Source: Apoderus coryli (lineage: Eukaryota; Arthropoda; Insecta; Coleoptera; Attelabidae). From it: DNA of 64,000 nucleotides. Of this stretch, positions 12,001-26,000 are shown one piece after another. A program made the position numbers and the translations under genes. The DNA is taken from the NCBI GenBank assembly GCA_911728435.2, contig OU452198.1, positions 45,103,902-45,167,901 on the forward strand. The letters are read 5' to 3'. The notes below the pieces were generated by a model. It saw only the letters and a program-made list of their open reading frames with translations. It ran no database searches and was not told the origin of the DNA. The stretch's first letter is position 1, and every line of letters starts with the position of its first letter.

Positions 12001-15000
12001 CCAATTTTAGCGAAAGGGTTAGCTTTGGTGGTGAATGCATTATGTTGTGGGGTGGTATTTCATTTGACGATCGAACAGAACTTGTTTTTATTGACAGAGG
12101 AACAATAACTGCCCAATGGTACGTTGAAGAAATTCTGGAAGAACATGTTGTTGTTTTTGCACAATTTGTCGGCAACGAATTCGTTTTCATGCATGACAAT
12201 ACCCGTCCACATACCTCCAGAATAGTGACCCAATATTTAGAAGAGGTTGGAATCAAAAATATGCTTTTTTATTTTCCTGTATATTTCAATATGTAAACTA
12301 TATTTTTGAAAATTAAATAAAAATAATTAAAGCCGAAACAATTATCTACATTTTGTAAAAAAAAAGGTTGAAATCAGACTATGGAAGAACAAGTTATAAT
12401 ACATTAAATTTTCCCGAATTTAATGTCGGTGAGTGTACTCTTTGAGTACTAAAATTCATTCATTATTTAAATGGACGCAGAGAGACTGGACGCGTTTTCT
12501 TTTCCTCCGGTATAAAGTGCAAAATATATGGTATACCTCCAAGAAAATTAATTTTTTTTTATACCAATGTGTTCGTTATATCGCGGAGCATACTTTAATT
12601 GTAGTTGATATAGTGAATACGCAGTGGTTCTTGTCCGATTACGCGATTTATGAGAATATTTCCGATAAATAGACAGCATTGGAAATAGGTACACACGTAC
12701 AAATTAAAATAAAACCAGCAAAAAATAAATAAATAAACAAGTGATAAGGAAATCCGAAAACCAATTCAAATACAACAGGACCGGTCTTAGCGTTATTCAT
12801 AGCATCGACGCGTATATGAGGATGGGCGCGAAAAAGAAACAAACATATTGTGGTAAGTGTAACAACGCGATTGCCAAGACTCATTATAAAATCCAGTGCG
12901 CAGGTGGTTGTTCGCGTTGGTTTCATAAGCACTGTTCTGACTTGACTGATATCCAGTTCACAGCTTATGAACGGGGAAAGACAAGCGAGAAATGGGCCTG
13001 TCCATGTTGCGACGAATTATCGTCGGACGAGGAGGAGGTCGGTCCGGTTTCTTGCGCACCAACTGCTGATCTTCAAATGGATCGAAGAACATCGCGGAAA
13101 TTTGTGATTACCAAGGCCTCTCATTCTCAGGGATTCGAACGTGTTTTCGATCTCAAAAGCCCAAGCAATGGGGAGCTGTTGCAGGCTGTTAGGGGCATGT
13201 TTGAAGATTTAAAAGATTCCCTCAATTTCAATAGTACATTGATTGAGGAGATGAAACAATCATTGGATAATGTAACGAAGAGAAACAAGAAGCTGGAGAA
13301 GGATCAAACAGAGTTGAAGAATCGTGTGTTGGAATTAGAGAGAGAAGTCCACAATCTTAAAAATTGCGCGACTGACTCCGATACTGATAAAAAAAAGAAA
13401 AATGTTATTGTTTTTGGTCTTAAGGGTGATGGCAATGTGAACGTAGATGTGAAAAAGGTACTTTCGAAATTGGACGTTAAAACAGCGGAAGAAGATTATA
13501 CAGTCAGAGTGATAGCCACCAAGAATCAAACGACTACAAAGCCAGTTGTTCTAACGTTTCTAAACCAGTCCAAAAGAGATGAAGTCTTACAGAAAAAGAG
13601 GTCAATACGTTTGAATACGGAGGTATGTGACATCCAATCCGCTCAATGTCGAAATATTTTCCTGAATGAGGACCTGCCCAAATACACACGCGATATTTTT
13701 AACGCTGCAAGGAAGCTTAAATCTATTGGATACAAATATGTATGGTGCAAAAACAACAGAATCTATGCTAAAAAGGATGACGGTGATGTAGTTATGGAAA
13801 TCTTTTCTGTTAATCAAATTGACAATTTTTTTTGAGTGACTTAAACAATATGATTTCACGATTGGATTTGAATATTACTATCAATGAATTTTTATTGGAA
13901 TTGTATTAATTACAGCTTTTTTTATCCGTTTTTTTTTTTTTTTTTTTGTTTATCTTTCTGGTAAAATATTAGCTTAATTTCTCTCGATTATTAATGATTC
14001 ACAATAATATACATATAGCTCATTTAAATATAAGATCTCTTGTTCCCAAATTTAATTCGTTTAAAGAATATGTTCTTCTTAACCGATTTGACATTATGGC
14101 TGTTTCAGAGTCTTGGCTTGGAAGTGTTACATTAAACAATGATATACATATTGATAACTATCGCTTGATTAGGAAAGATCGAATTCACGGTCGTGGAGGG
14201 GGTGTTGCGTTGTACATTAAGAACTATATTCAATTCACAGAGATACAGGAGGTGGAATCGCAGTATGCGGAGCAGTTGTGGATAAAGTTTAAGTTGAATG
14301 GTCTCAGCAATACGGTAGGAGTGATTTACAGACCTCCAGGTCTCACAGATATGATAAATTTTTTTTCAGAATTTGAAATAAACGTTCATGATTTGATGTT
14401 GGGCTGTGATAATTTTCTTTGTACGGGTGATTTTAATTTAAATCTTTTAAATTTGGAGTGTCAATACACACAGAGATTTAACGAAATTTTACTCTCGTAC
14501 AAGCTTAAACAATTAATTAATGAACCTACTAGATTTGGTAGGGGATGTTTATCACTCCTAGATTACATTATTTGTTCAAACGAGCAGCATATTGCTGATT
14601 TTTCAGTTGACAATTTAATTCATCTTTCGGATCATGCACCAGTAATATGTAATGTAAAAATGAACACTATTAAAGCTGCACCATTTCAACATACGTATCG
14701 CGACTACAGAAATTTTAATTTGGAAATGTTTACTATTGATTTAAATAATGTTCGATTTGAGCCGATTTTTTATGAAGGCGACATTAATTTGAAAGTAGAT
14801 ATATTTAATTCTTGCATACTCGGTCTATTTAATCGACACACACCAATTCGTACGGCTAGGATCACTAAAAAGAGAGCCCCTTGGTTGACACAATATATAA
14901 AAAATGCTATGCGAGTGCGAGATAAGGCTCATACTAAATATAAAAAGAATAAAACTATTTCTAACTGGGAACAATATCGTCAGTTGCGTAATGATGTGAC

Positions 15001-17022
15001 AAGCCTTGTAAGTTTAGAAAAGAAGAGATATCTTGAAGAAGTTATGACATTTAATAGACCTCGTGAGAACTGGAAATTATTAAAAGATCTAAATATTTAT
15101 GCTAACAATAAAAATGTCGTGCCAGAAAATTTATCTGATGTTGATAGTATGAATAACTACTTCATAGGTCTACAGCACATAGAGCCAGACAAGAAACTGT
15201 TGGATTTTTACAATTTGAATAAGTTTAACGAAACATTTGAATTTAACTTTAGGTTAGCCACTCTTAAAGAAGTTGAGGAAGCGATTAATTCTGTGAAATC
15301 ATTTGCAATGGGCGATGACGGTATTGGAATTTTAATGTTGCGCTATTGTTGTCCTGTTATTATACCTGTTATCACCCATTTGGTCAATTGTGCAATAGAA
15401 ATGTCTACATTTCCGAGGCTTTGGAAGTCTGCACAAATTCGGCCAATTCCAAAGGTAAAGGATGCAACAGATTTTAAAGACTTACGGCCAGTTAGCATAC
15501 TTCCCACACTGTCGAAGATTTTAGAAAAGATTTTGTATAATCAACTTAACATCTATGTAGAAGCCTGTGGATTGATACCGGTGGTTCAGTCAGGGTTTAG
15601 AACTGGACACAGCTGCACTACAGCAATGCTTCAAGTTACAGATGATATTTTTCGCGCCTTAGACAAAAATGAAAATGTGGTTTTGATTCTCCTGGATTAC
15701 TCCAAAGCATTTGATAGGTTGAATCATAACCTACTTCTTAGTATGTTCAAATATTTCAATTTCCAACAACCAGCTTACAACCTTATGAAATCTTTTCTGA
15801 GTGATAGAAGTCAAAGAGTTGTTTTGAACAATAATTTCTCAAGAGACGTTAATCTACCAGTTGGTGTACCACAGGGCTCTATACTTGGCCCTTTGTTTTT
15901 TTCTCTGTACACATCACAGCTAATTACTTACTTAAGGTTTGCCACTGCTCACTATTATGCAGATGATACCCAATTGTATATGTCCTTTGCATCACACAGT
16001 GTCATAGAGACTAATAGAAAAATTAATGATGATTTGGAAAGATTAAAAAATGCTTCTCTTGCTCATTGTTTAACGCTCAATCCGGGAAAATCACAAACAA
16101 TGTTATTTTGTAAGTCAAATATGCGTAAGGATTTGGAGAACACTTTGGATATCAGAATTGATAACAATAAAATTCCTTTTGTCCAGCATGTGAGAAACTT
16201 AGGTTTGATGTTAGATACCGAATTGCGTTTTACACGACATGTAAGTAATTGTATTCAAAAAGCATTTATTAATTTAAAATTGATTTATGGTCAACGGAAA
16301 TTGTTAAATACTGCATTAAAAAGAATGTTGTGTGATTCTCTAGTGCTGTCTCATTTCAGTTTCTGCGACGCCGTTTATGGACCTTGTTTGTTAAATACAG
16401 ACGAAAAACGTATACAACGTATGCAGAATTCCTGTGTACGCTTAATAGGGGGTCTCAGAAAATTTGACAGAGGGGTTACGGCTAGGTTGCGTGAGATTGA
16501 TTGGTTCAGCATGGGGGAGCGCAGGATATTTCATATCTTGATTTTGTTCAATAAAATTATTATCTCAAAACAGCCAAATTACCTATACCAAAAAATTAAA
16601 TTTCTACATGACAGACATAATCTCGATCTAAGACACAAATTTACCATAACTCCTCCTCAACATCGTTCTGCCATGTTTGAAAGAAGTTTTTCTTACATGA
16701 TATCTTTTATGTACAACAAGATACCATCTGACGCGAAATTACTGTCTGGATATAAGTTTAGAAAATTTGTTAAAATCAATTTGCTGGATTTTGTCAATTA
16801 ACCCGAGTATTTAAACGTTACGTCACTACACAGCCAAGACTGGAATCTATTGTTTGTTTGATGAATGTAATTAGTTTTAAAATACTATACTATATATACT
16901 ATAATATTTTTGATGTGTTGCAGAAATAGAATAAGGAACATGAGGAGATGTGAAATTTAGTAGGTTAAGTGAGGAGGCCCACGCCTCGACTTCGCCATTT
17001 GTACTTTTGTCCAATAAAGTCA

Positions 17023-17056
<34 letters not shown>

Positions 17057-20000
17057 TTAAAGACCAAACATGATTCGAAGCTATCTAGCCTCATCATCAG
17101 TAATATTTCAAAAATAAATTAAAATACTTACGTGTGTAACCAGTATCGATAATAGAGATCAAAGAAATAATCAACATCGCCACTCTGGTAAATGTTAACA
17201 ATTTTCTCAAACTCATTGAAAACGGATGCAAAATATGTTTCATATCCGATCGGTTTAATTCTATGCGATTTACTTTTCGAATTATATTCCTCTATCAAAT
17301 TGTTGATACAAGTTGTTGGATTCGAATTGCTTAAATTCACGCCACAGCCTGAAATATTTTAATTTACTTGTAGATGGAATGGTAAGGAAAGTTCAAGAAA
17401 AGTTTTAATTATATCGGAAAAAAATTCTAAAAACAATAAAATTAGAAATACTTAGTACTCACCAATATTTACTATCGCGAAACCATCTGAAGTGAACGAT
17501 TTAACGACAATACCACCAATTTTGATGCTACCATTAGCGTATAGATCATTGGGCCATTTTATAGCGATATTAATTTCCTACAAATCAACAAAAGCATCAT
17601 ACACTAATTACTCGGTATTATTACAATTATTTAACCATTTAATTCAAAATTATAACAAGCATCCGAATGTATTAGGAAATTGTACACAAATTGGCAACAG
17701 TGCAAATCAAGTATAGCGCTTTAAGCCAGGGGTTTCCAAACTTTCCCGGTTTCTGCCGCTCTTCCAGGGTTAGTATTAGAAGTATTGTACAAAGTTTGTG
17801 TTTTACAACCTGCGTACTTCATAGTGTCTAATACAACTAGCCGACAGCAACAACACCAGAGCCTTCTTTCATGCCACTAAAAGCATTTACGACCATGTAC
17901 ACAGAGTCTTAACCTACTGCAAACCTACTGCACCATTGGATCCCGGTGGAAGAAACATTATCAGGAACTACTAAACAAGTACATGAATGTCGATAATGCA
18001 ACACTCGATCGGTTGCCATTATAGACCCACCCAACAACACTTGGGAGAAGTACCTTCTTTGCAAGAAGTTGAGAAAGCTTTTCGACACCTTTCATGAAGT
18101 TGATGATTTCTCTGGGGGCTAAATTCCTTGCCTCGTCGGGTGTTAGAGTCACTCCTCCAAGGTGTTTTAGCCGTTTGCAAAATAGTGCCATTCATTCACA
18201 GAGAACATGTTCTGTTGTCTCTGTTGCGTCTTCGCAAAACCGACAAGTGTCGTCCTCAGTTAGGCCCATCTTTTTGAGATGGTACTTCACTGGGTGGTCT
18301 CCCGTAAAAAGGCCTGTAATTCGCCTTAGGTCGCTTCTTTCCAGTTGGATAAGCTTCCCTGCGTTGGCCTCTGAAGGTTTGATAAACCTTTTTGAGTGTC
18401 TTAGGCCTGGAGTGTTTCTCCAGTAGGACTTAAGTTGTTCCTTTTCCCATCTCCGAAGTTCTTCCATCATATGGCTTTTTCGAAGGCCAAAGATGGGTTC
18501 CGGGCCGCAGAACGGAACGTTTGCGCCCTCTTTTGCAAGTTGGTCCGCCGCTTCGTTCCCCTCTATGCCTTCATGTCCTGGCACCCATGTCAGAGCAATC
18601 TTTTTCCCCTGAGCTACCAGTTGCATTAGGGTCTGTTTACATTCCCATGCTAGCTTTGACGTGAAGGTGCTTTTAACGCAGCTTGACTGTCTGACATAAT
18701 ATTGATCTGCCGTTCCGGGATGCCTCTCTGCAGGCATTCTTGAGCACAACGATTAATAGCGTTGCTCTCTGCTTGGAATATAGTGGGACTTTTCCCGAGA
18801 GATTCAGGGGCCCGTATACTCCCATGCCTGTGTTCCCTTCTAGTCCTTTTGAACCGTCCGTATACCAGAGGATGTTTTCTGGGAATCGTGGTTCCCCATT
18901 TAGTCATTTTTGACGGTCTCCAGTGACCACTTCAAATGGGATTTCAAAATCATGTTTGCGTGGCAAAGCGTCCGACGGTTTTCTTTCTGAATCCAAAGGT
19001 ATTAGATTCAGGATTCCCATATGTCCCTCTAGATCGCCAGATTTGTATTCCATTACCTGTGCCAGTTTCAGAGCGCTAATTGCTGCTTCTTTTTTGACTA
19101 GGACAGGCAAAGGTATCAGATGCAGCAACGTTTCCATCGCTGCTGTGGGGCAAGTTCGCATTGCCCCTGTTATTCCTAAGCATGCAAGCCGTTGCAACTT
19201 TTGAAGACGGCATTGTGTATGCTTAATATAAACTTTTGGCCACCATACTAATGAGGCGTATGTAACCATGGGTTTGATGACTGTTTGGTACACCCAGTAT
19301 GTGAGCTTTGGCTTTAGCCCCCAAAGTCTACCGAGTAGCCTGTCAGCTTTAATTAAGGCTTGGGGACTTTTTTATTGGTATAATGAATCACTAGTAACAT
19401 CATGCAGAGTACTAGACAATTAACTAGAGGCACAATACGTCAGTGGAGAAGATTTCACAAATGCACAACTGCAAAACAAGATGCGCAATTGACACCTGCA
19501 ATTGAAAGTCTTTCTATACCACCGCCTAGCAATGTTGATAAACCAATATCACCTAAAATTGAGAAACTAGCGACAGAAATATCGCAACTGAATCTCATTG
19601 AAGTATGCGAGCTTAGTGGTGTGTTAAAGAAACGTTTAAATCTTCCCGATGCTCCTGCATTCCCAGTTGGAGGATTTGCGGCAGGGCCAGTACAATCCAA
19701 ATGATGATGAAGTTGAAGTTTCTCAAAAAGTCAAATCCATATTTACCGTCAAACTAATGACATTTGAAGATACACAGAAGGTTGCCATCATTAAAGAAAT
19801 GAAAAGTTTGATGAAGGAGCTCCCGCTATTGTTAACTCGGATGTTTCTAAAGAAGAGGCTGAAAAACTAAAAGAAGCTATTGAAAGAGTTGGTGGGGAGC
19901 AGATCGCGAACGACAGACCGTGATAGAGGCTTTACGAGGGCTATCAAGTTTTTGAAGAGCAGCCGACGCCATGAGGATACGAAGAGACAGCACCGAAAGG

Positions 20001-23000
20001 AGAGAGAACGCATCGGTGAGGCAGCGTACCTACAACAGCCGGGAAATGGAGGTGAGTGGGTGTGTCAATTTTGTGACAAAAGTTGCAGCTCAAAGATCGG
20101 TCTATTTAGCCATCTCAGGGTTCACAACAGAGATACCTCTCGTTAGCGATAATGATGACATGAAGTCATAGCAAATCACAACACTTATTACTCATTAAAT
20201 ACGACTGTATATTGATAATAGTGAGCAGGCACAGAAATGACTCTCTCTCATTTCTTGCTCCACGTTGATCTATGACCGTTATTTGCTCTTGATTGCAGTT
20301 ACAGCTGAAAATCCGGTTTCGCATAAATATGATGATGCAAAAGGAATGAGAATCCCTCAACCTTTTGACGTTATAGTTGATCATTTAGCTTTAAGACCGC
20401 TGGAGCTTGAGCATAGAATGGATTTTGGATCTACGATTATTTCCCAAACCATTTAGTGAGCTCCGAAAGGTGATCCGTGAAATTCTTAAGAGACAACGAG
20501 CTCATTTGAGGGGCGTGTTTAGGCAAATCGGGAACACAATCTTGACCGCTATCCTCATTTATTTTTCGTCACCACAACTAAACACCGCAATCTTCTCCGA
20601 TAGTTTCAAGATCTGCATTTAATTGCCTTGCAGAGACAGATTCAAGGCACTCAGTTTGTCAAATATATCACACAAATTTGCTAGTTTTAGTAAAACGTCT
20701 AGTTCGACAAAGGATCTGGAGCTTGCATGACCTTCCTTTTGCAGAAAAGTGTGAATTTCCACGTGAAAGCCATGGTGAACTACAGCAGTATAGCAGGGGG
20801 CAACTTGTATACCCATGCAAAGTTTTTTGATTAGTTTGCGGCTAGTTTTTATGTAGTTTACTACGTCTATGATACGTTCCAATACCAAATTCCACATGTC
20901 CGACTTTGATCGATTTCAATTTAGATTCCGTAAAAGAGAAAAGAGGAGTGCTTCATGGGGCACACTTTGGGAACCCCTGATTTAAACTGTTAAGTAGAGA
21001 AATGTTGTTGCCGGAAAGTAGAATGATTGTTATAATTGTGACAAATTTAGTTTGTACTGATCTTACCTCAGTATTAACTAATTTTTTCACAGCCGATACA
21101 ACAGATACCATGACTATATGCTGGATCAATGGCAACGTTTTGCCTAATTGTGAATCTAAAGGTATGTGAATTTGTAGTGAAAATGGGGCGCATCCTAAAG
21201 GAGTAATCCATGCATTGTTTGCTCTACCTGCAGAAGAAAAATAAAACCCACATTTATTAATCCGACAATAACATTTTAAGATTTTAAAGAAGTAGTCCAT
21301 TTTGGCGTGGAGTAAAATTTTATGTAATAGGAATAAAAATTTCGAGGAGGATCGACTTTTATTCCTATTACATTTTAAGATTTATAATGATTTAAGATTA
21401 CCCAATGAATTTGAAATTTATTCAAACTTTCCAAAGAAATGATGGATAAGGACAAAACTCCATTTAATCCTACTGTCAGTACTAACTGCACCCACTTTCC
21501 ATAACGCAATTATCATTTTTAATTATCACGCGACTAGTGGTATAAAATCCTTTAGTTATAAGAAATACTGTTTGCCTTTCGTTTTTGGCTGTCCATAGTA
21601 TGTAATGCATATTTATAATACTCGTATGTATGGAGGCAATTAGTTTCATTAAAATTTTTAACTTTAGCCGTTTTCGAGAATTTTTGAAAATGTTTCTATT
21701 TATTTTTAATATTTTTAGGTACGGTAGAACGCAATAGAAAAATTTTCAGATATTTTTTAGTTTTTTAGATTGGTTTATGAATGTTAAATATTTTTTTAAG
21801 TTTAACAGTATTTTTAGGTAGAATGGGCGCATAAAATTTTTATATAGGGTGTATGTGTCCCATTTAAAATTTCACCAGTTAGGTAGTTGGAACCTATATT
21901 ATTAAAATTAAAATACAATATTTGTTATCAGGTTTCTGTGGCGTCATTGGTAGAGCGTTCGCTTCGCATGCGAAAAGTTAGGGGTTCCAGCTCGGGCAAT
22001 ACTTAATTTTTTTATTTTTTTTTTTGAATTTTTTTTATTACTTTTTTTTGAAATTTTTTTTTATTACTTTTTTTTCAATTTTTTTTTGAAATTTTTTTTT
22101 TCATTTTTTTTATTGAGTTTGTAGATACATCCGTTATATTTATTTTATTTTATTAGTACCTATTATCGTTGTAGATATACAAATAGGGATATGGTGTAAA
22201 TTATTATTATTATTTTTTTTTTCTCGCTGTAATACTTTATTTTATTTGATTGTTAACTTCCTTCATTGTGGATTATTAATTATTTGATGTTTCATACTAT
22301 GGGTGGGGTTATTATATTTATTGTTAAGATTATACTTTGTTTATTTACTACTATAAGGACTGAAAATGTACAAACTGTATGTAAAAATGTCAATAAACGT
22401 ATCGTATTACGTTTTTTTAATTTTTGTTTTTAGAATTTTTTTAAATTTTTTTTTTTAATTTTTGTTTTTTGAAATTTTTTTTTTATTACTTTTTTTTAAA
22501 TTTTTTGTTTGTTTTTTTTTTACAACCCTCAATGACTTTTGTCATAAATAAGACTACCACAAGACGACTGGGAAATCCCAAAGTTTAATAAATAAATACC
22601 ACTTTAGTAATTCAATAAATTAAAAGCCATTTGCAATTGAAAAAAGGTGGTATATCACACGTAATGGTTTAAACAAGTTTTCAATGTTTTTAACTGTTAT
22701 TTAAAATCATTCAAAAAAATCGCCATAGTTTGGCACTTATTTTGCGTAAAACATTCATACGAGAAAGGCGTTTTTTAATAACTTCAAAAAGCACATACAT
22801 TTCAACTAAATTTAAAAAACCGCGTACAGAATAAAATGTTGTACTGAGCCAGAAATAAATTGTTTAATAATAATAAAAAATTGTGTAATGACGAAAGAAT
22901 GTTTTTGCAAAACCTACTAATATGCATTCGTCACTTAAGTGCCAAAATATGGCGATTTTTCTTGAATAATTTCAAATAACTGTTAAAAACACTGAATACT

Positions 23001-26000
23001 TGTTTAAACCATTACATGAGAAAATATAACAATAAAAAATCCAGGGCCGTATTGAAAAAAACCAAGTTGATGATGGTTTTTCAAAAACGAAACGTCGTAG
23101 TGAAAATTTGTAAACGCTATCTTATTCTCCTCAAAGAGTAACAATGAGAAAGTGCTTTTAATTTTTTTATATCTGTAAAAATAATGTCAGAAATAAATGA
23201 AAACTAAAATCGCAAAAAATGGTTTTTTCAAAAATTCTCGAAAACGGTTACAGTTAGTTTACTTTTGAAAACACCATTTAAAAGATGTTTAAATTGTACA
23301 ACTTTTCTCTAATTTAACCGACATTGTAACTCCTACCGTTTCCAAGATTCCATTTTTATCCAGGGCACAGTGTATACAGGGTCTCCCAGAATATGTGGAC
23401 CATCTCTCGGTTAGGTTGTGAAAAAGAAAGTTATAAGTTCATATAAAGTTTTGTCGAATCAGCTTTCGCTGCAAAGTTATGAGTCCTTAAAGACTAGACT
23501 TGAAATTCAGTTTTTTAATGATAACTTTTGAACCGCCTCGTATAACCTAATGGAATTTTAGTATAAGTTATGTCATAGCAAAATGTTGAAGCTATTTAAA
23601 AACTGTTTCAAAATCAGAGTAGCACGACGGATTAAAAAAAAAAAGGGGGTTAACCATCCCTAGGTCAGTACTCCCCTGTTAAATAGGGTTACTCGACGAG
23701 TCCCTATCTAAAATAAATTATACTAAAATTGCATTAATATATACGAGGCGGTTCAAAAGCTATCATTAAGCTGAATTTCAGGTCTAGTCAGGGCTCATAA
23801 CTTTGCAGCGAAGGCCGATTCGACAAAACTTTATATGAACTTATAACCTTCTTTTTTTACAACCTACCCCAATCAGAGAGATTGCCCACATATTATGGGA
23901 CACCCTGTATATTTATTGATATTAGATAACCTATAAAATGCAGCATACAAAACTTTTTTTACACAGGCGTTCATAAATAGTAGAAAAGGTAAATGACAAA
24001 AAGATTTACACTTCAATATGGAGAGCCACGAGGCCAAACAGTTTATTTCTTGGGGAGATGCAAAGCGGTGAATCCCCTGCCAGGGGATTCACCGCTTTGT
24101 ACATACAACTGACACCAAACCAAAACAAAGAGTTTTTCTGTGGCATAAAAAAAAAATTAACTAACCAATTCCACCAGTTTGTCGTCTAAGTATAACAACA
24201 AATCCATGTCCTAATTTTTTATTATCAACTATAATTTGTGAACTAGCCAATACATCACTAAACAACACTAAACGACCGATATGTTCTGTTTCTAAAGCCT
24301 AAAACATACAATTGCAATGCATTTTAGAAAATTGTATGGGATACATATGAGTAGACTTACCTCAAAATAATTGACGGTAGAAAAATTGGAAGGACACGCA
24401 TGTATTAATACAGGTAAGTAAGTTTTTGACGGCGTTTCATATTTGTCTTCCTTCCCACAAAAGACCACATTTAAATCATGCGCTGTGAGCTTCCCGTCTT
24501 TTATGCTTTCGCATTCGGACAACAGCTTAGTTTTTAGCTAAAAAGGCAATAAGTAGATTTAACTATTAGAGCTAACTTGTAGCCTCCTAGCTTAACCTAA
24601 TACACAATATTATACGTATACATTCTCTCCTATAATGGCGACGAGATGCGCATGACGCTTCCGTCATGCGCATCTCGTCGCGTATGCCGCCATTATGGGA
24701 GAGAAAGTGTCAATAATCACATAGACGTAGGAGATACTGTTCACTCCTATCCACGTTGGTACACTTCAAGCATCACAAGAAGTTTAAAAGTACAAATATG
24801 GAATATTATTATGAAAAATTTAGCTAGATTAGACGTGTTCTAAAGAATCAAATTGCGGAGGCTTACAAGTCATATGTCCGACTGTGTGAAGATAACATAA
24901 ATACGGATCCTAAAATGTTTTGGTCATATATCAACGCAAACAATCGTGACTCTCGGATACCTGGTGTAATGAACGATGGCAATCGGACTATTGGTGACCC
25001 TCAACAAATTGTTAAGGCATTTGCCAGCTATTTTGAGAGCGTTTTTGTCGGATCGGAGGACAATTGTGCTGCGAGATCTGACTTGGTGGCAAATCGCGAC
25101 TATCTCTTATATGACATTTCTGAGGAGGAGATTTTTTGGGCTGCCCGAAAATTGAAAAAATAAGTTTACTTTCGGTCCGGATGAAATACCCTCTTTTTTT
25201 GTAAATGATACAATAACTGTCCTTTCCACTCCCCTATCTAAAATTTTTAATTTGATTTGCAGGACTTGTGTTTTTCCACAGGATTGGAAGGTTGTGAGGG
25301 TGTGTCCGAAATTCCTCAAAGCTGTTTGAAATTATTTTATATCAGAAAATTTATAAACTGACAAAGCCTAATTGATCAATAAATCAACACGGTTTTATCG
25401 GTGGCAGGTCCACGCTTACTGATCTGTCTGTGTTTACACAATTTACTTCAGAAACTCTTGATGGCGGAGGGCAGGTCGATGTGATTTACACGAACTTTGC
25501 CAAAGCGTTTGACAGAATAAATCACGTGGTTCTGTTGAACAAGCTTACTGTGTTTGGGCTTGGAGCTGGATCTGTTTCGCTAATCCATTCCTATATCACT
25601 AATAGATCCCAATATGTTCTCCATAATGGATATAAATCGTCAAGATACCATATGTCATCTAGTGTTCCGCAAGAGTCGAATCTAGGCCCATTATTGTTTT
25701 TAATTTTTATAAATGGCTGAGCCGGACTACTGAGAATGATCTTTGTGGACGATATGAAAATATTTAATTACGTTAATAATCTTGACGATTGTAATCGTTT
25801 GCAGCGTGATATGGATTTGGTTCAATGCTGGTGTGAGGAAAACAGACTCAACTTGAACTCTTCCAAGTGTAAAGTCATATACCAGAAAAAAATCAGCCAT
25901 TCATTTCGAGTATACGATTGGTGAGACGATTTTAAATCGGCCAGAGTCCATTAAGGATCTTGGTGTGACCTTTGATAAGCTTCTTTCATTCGATATACAT

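Larger units (their letters stand above)
12470..17055 (+). mobile_element. Apparently intact non-LTR retrotransposon (CR1/Jockey group), about 4.6 kb
   Basis: Contains ORF1 (PHD finger plus coiled coil) and ORF2 (endonuclease plus RT), neither with a stop or frameshift, followed by a 3' UTR with AATAAAG and an (ATT)n tail at 17022-17055. The 5' edge is not certain; GGACGCAGAGAGACTGGACG near 12473 may lie in the 5' UTR. The element lies antisense in HLCS intron 12, its tail about 75 bp from exon 12. Intact ORFs suggest recent insertion. The clade is inferred from domain order. Confidence 0.88.

Noticed and set aside
11924..12256. 110-codon minus-strand frame
   Set aside because: Antisense shadow of the Tc1 transposase relic.
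13335..13859. Minus-strand frames under the LINE ORF1
   Set aside because: Shadows of ORF1; no domain.
21936..22003. Functional tRNA-Ala gene
   Set aside because: The T-loop consensus is broken and the acceptor stem does not pair; a second copy carries a different anticodon, as expected for a repeat family.
22005..22110. T-rich blocks as a terminator or regulatory signal
   Set aside because: Long poly-T/A-rich stretches recur in each copy of the tRNA-like repeat and in other introns; they are low-complexity parts of the element.
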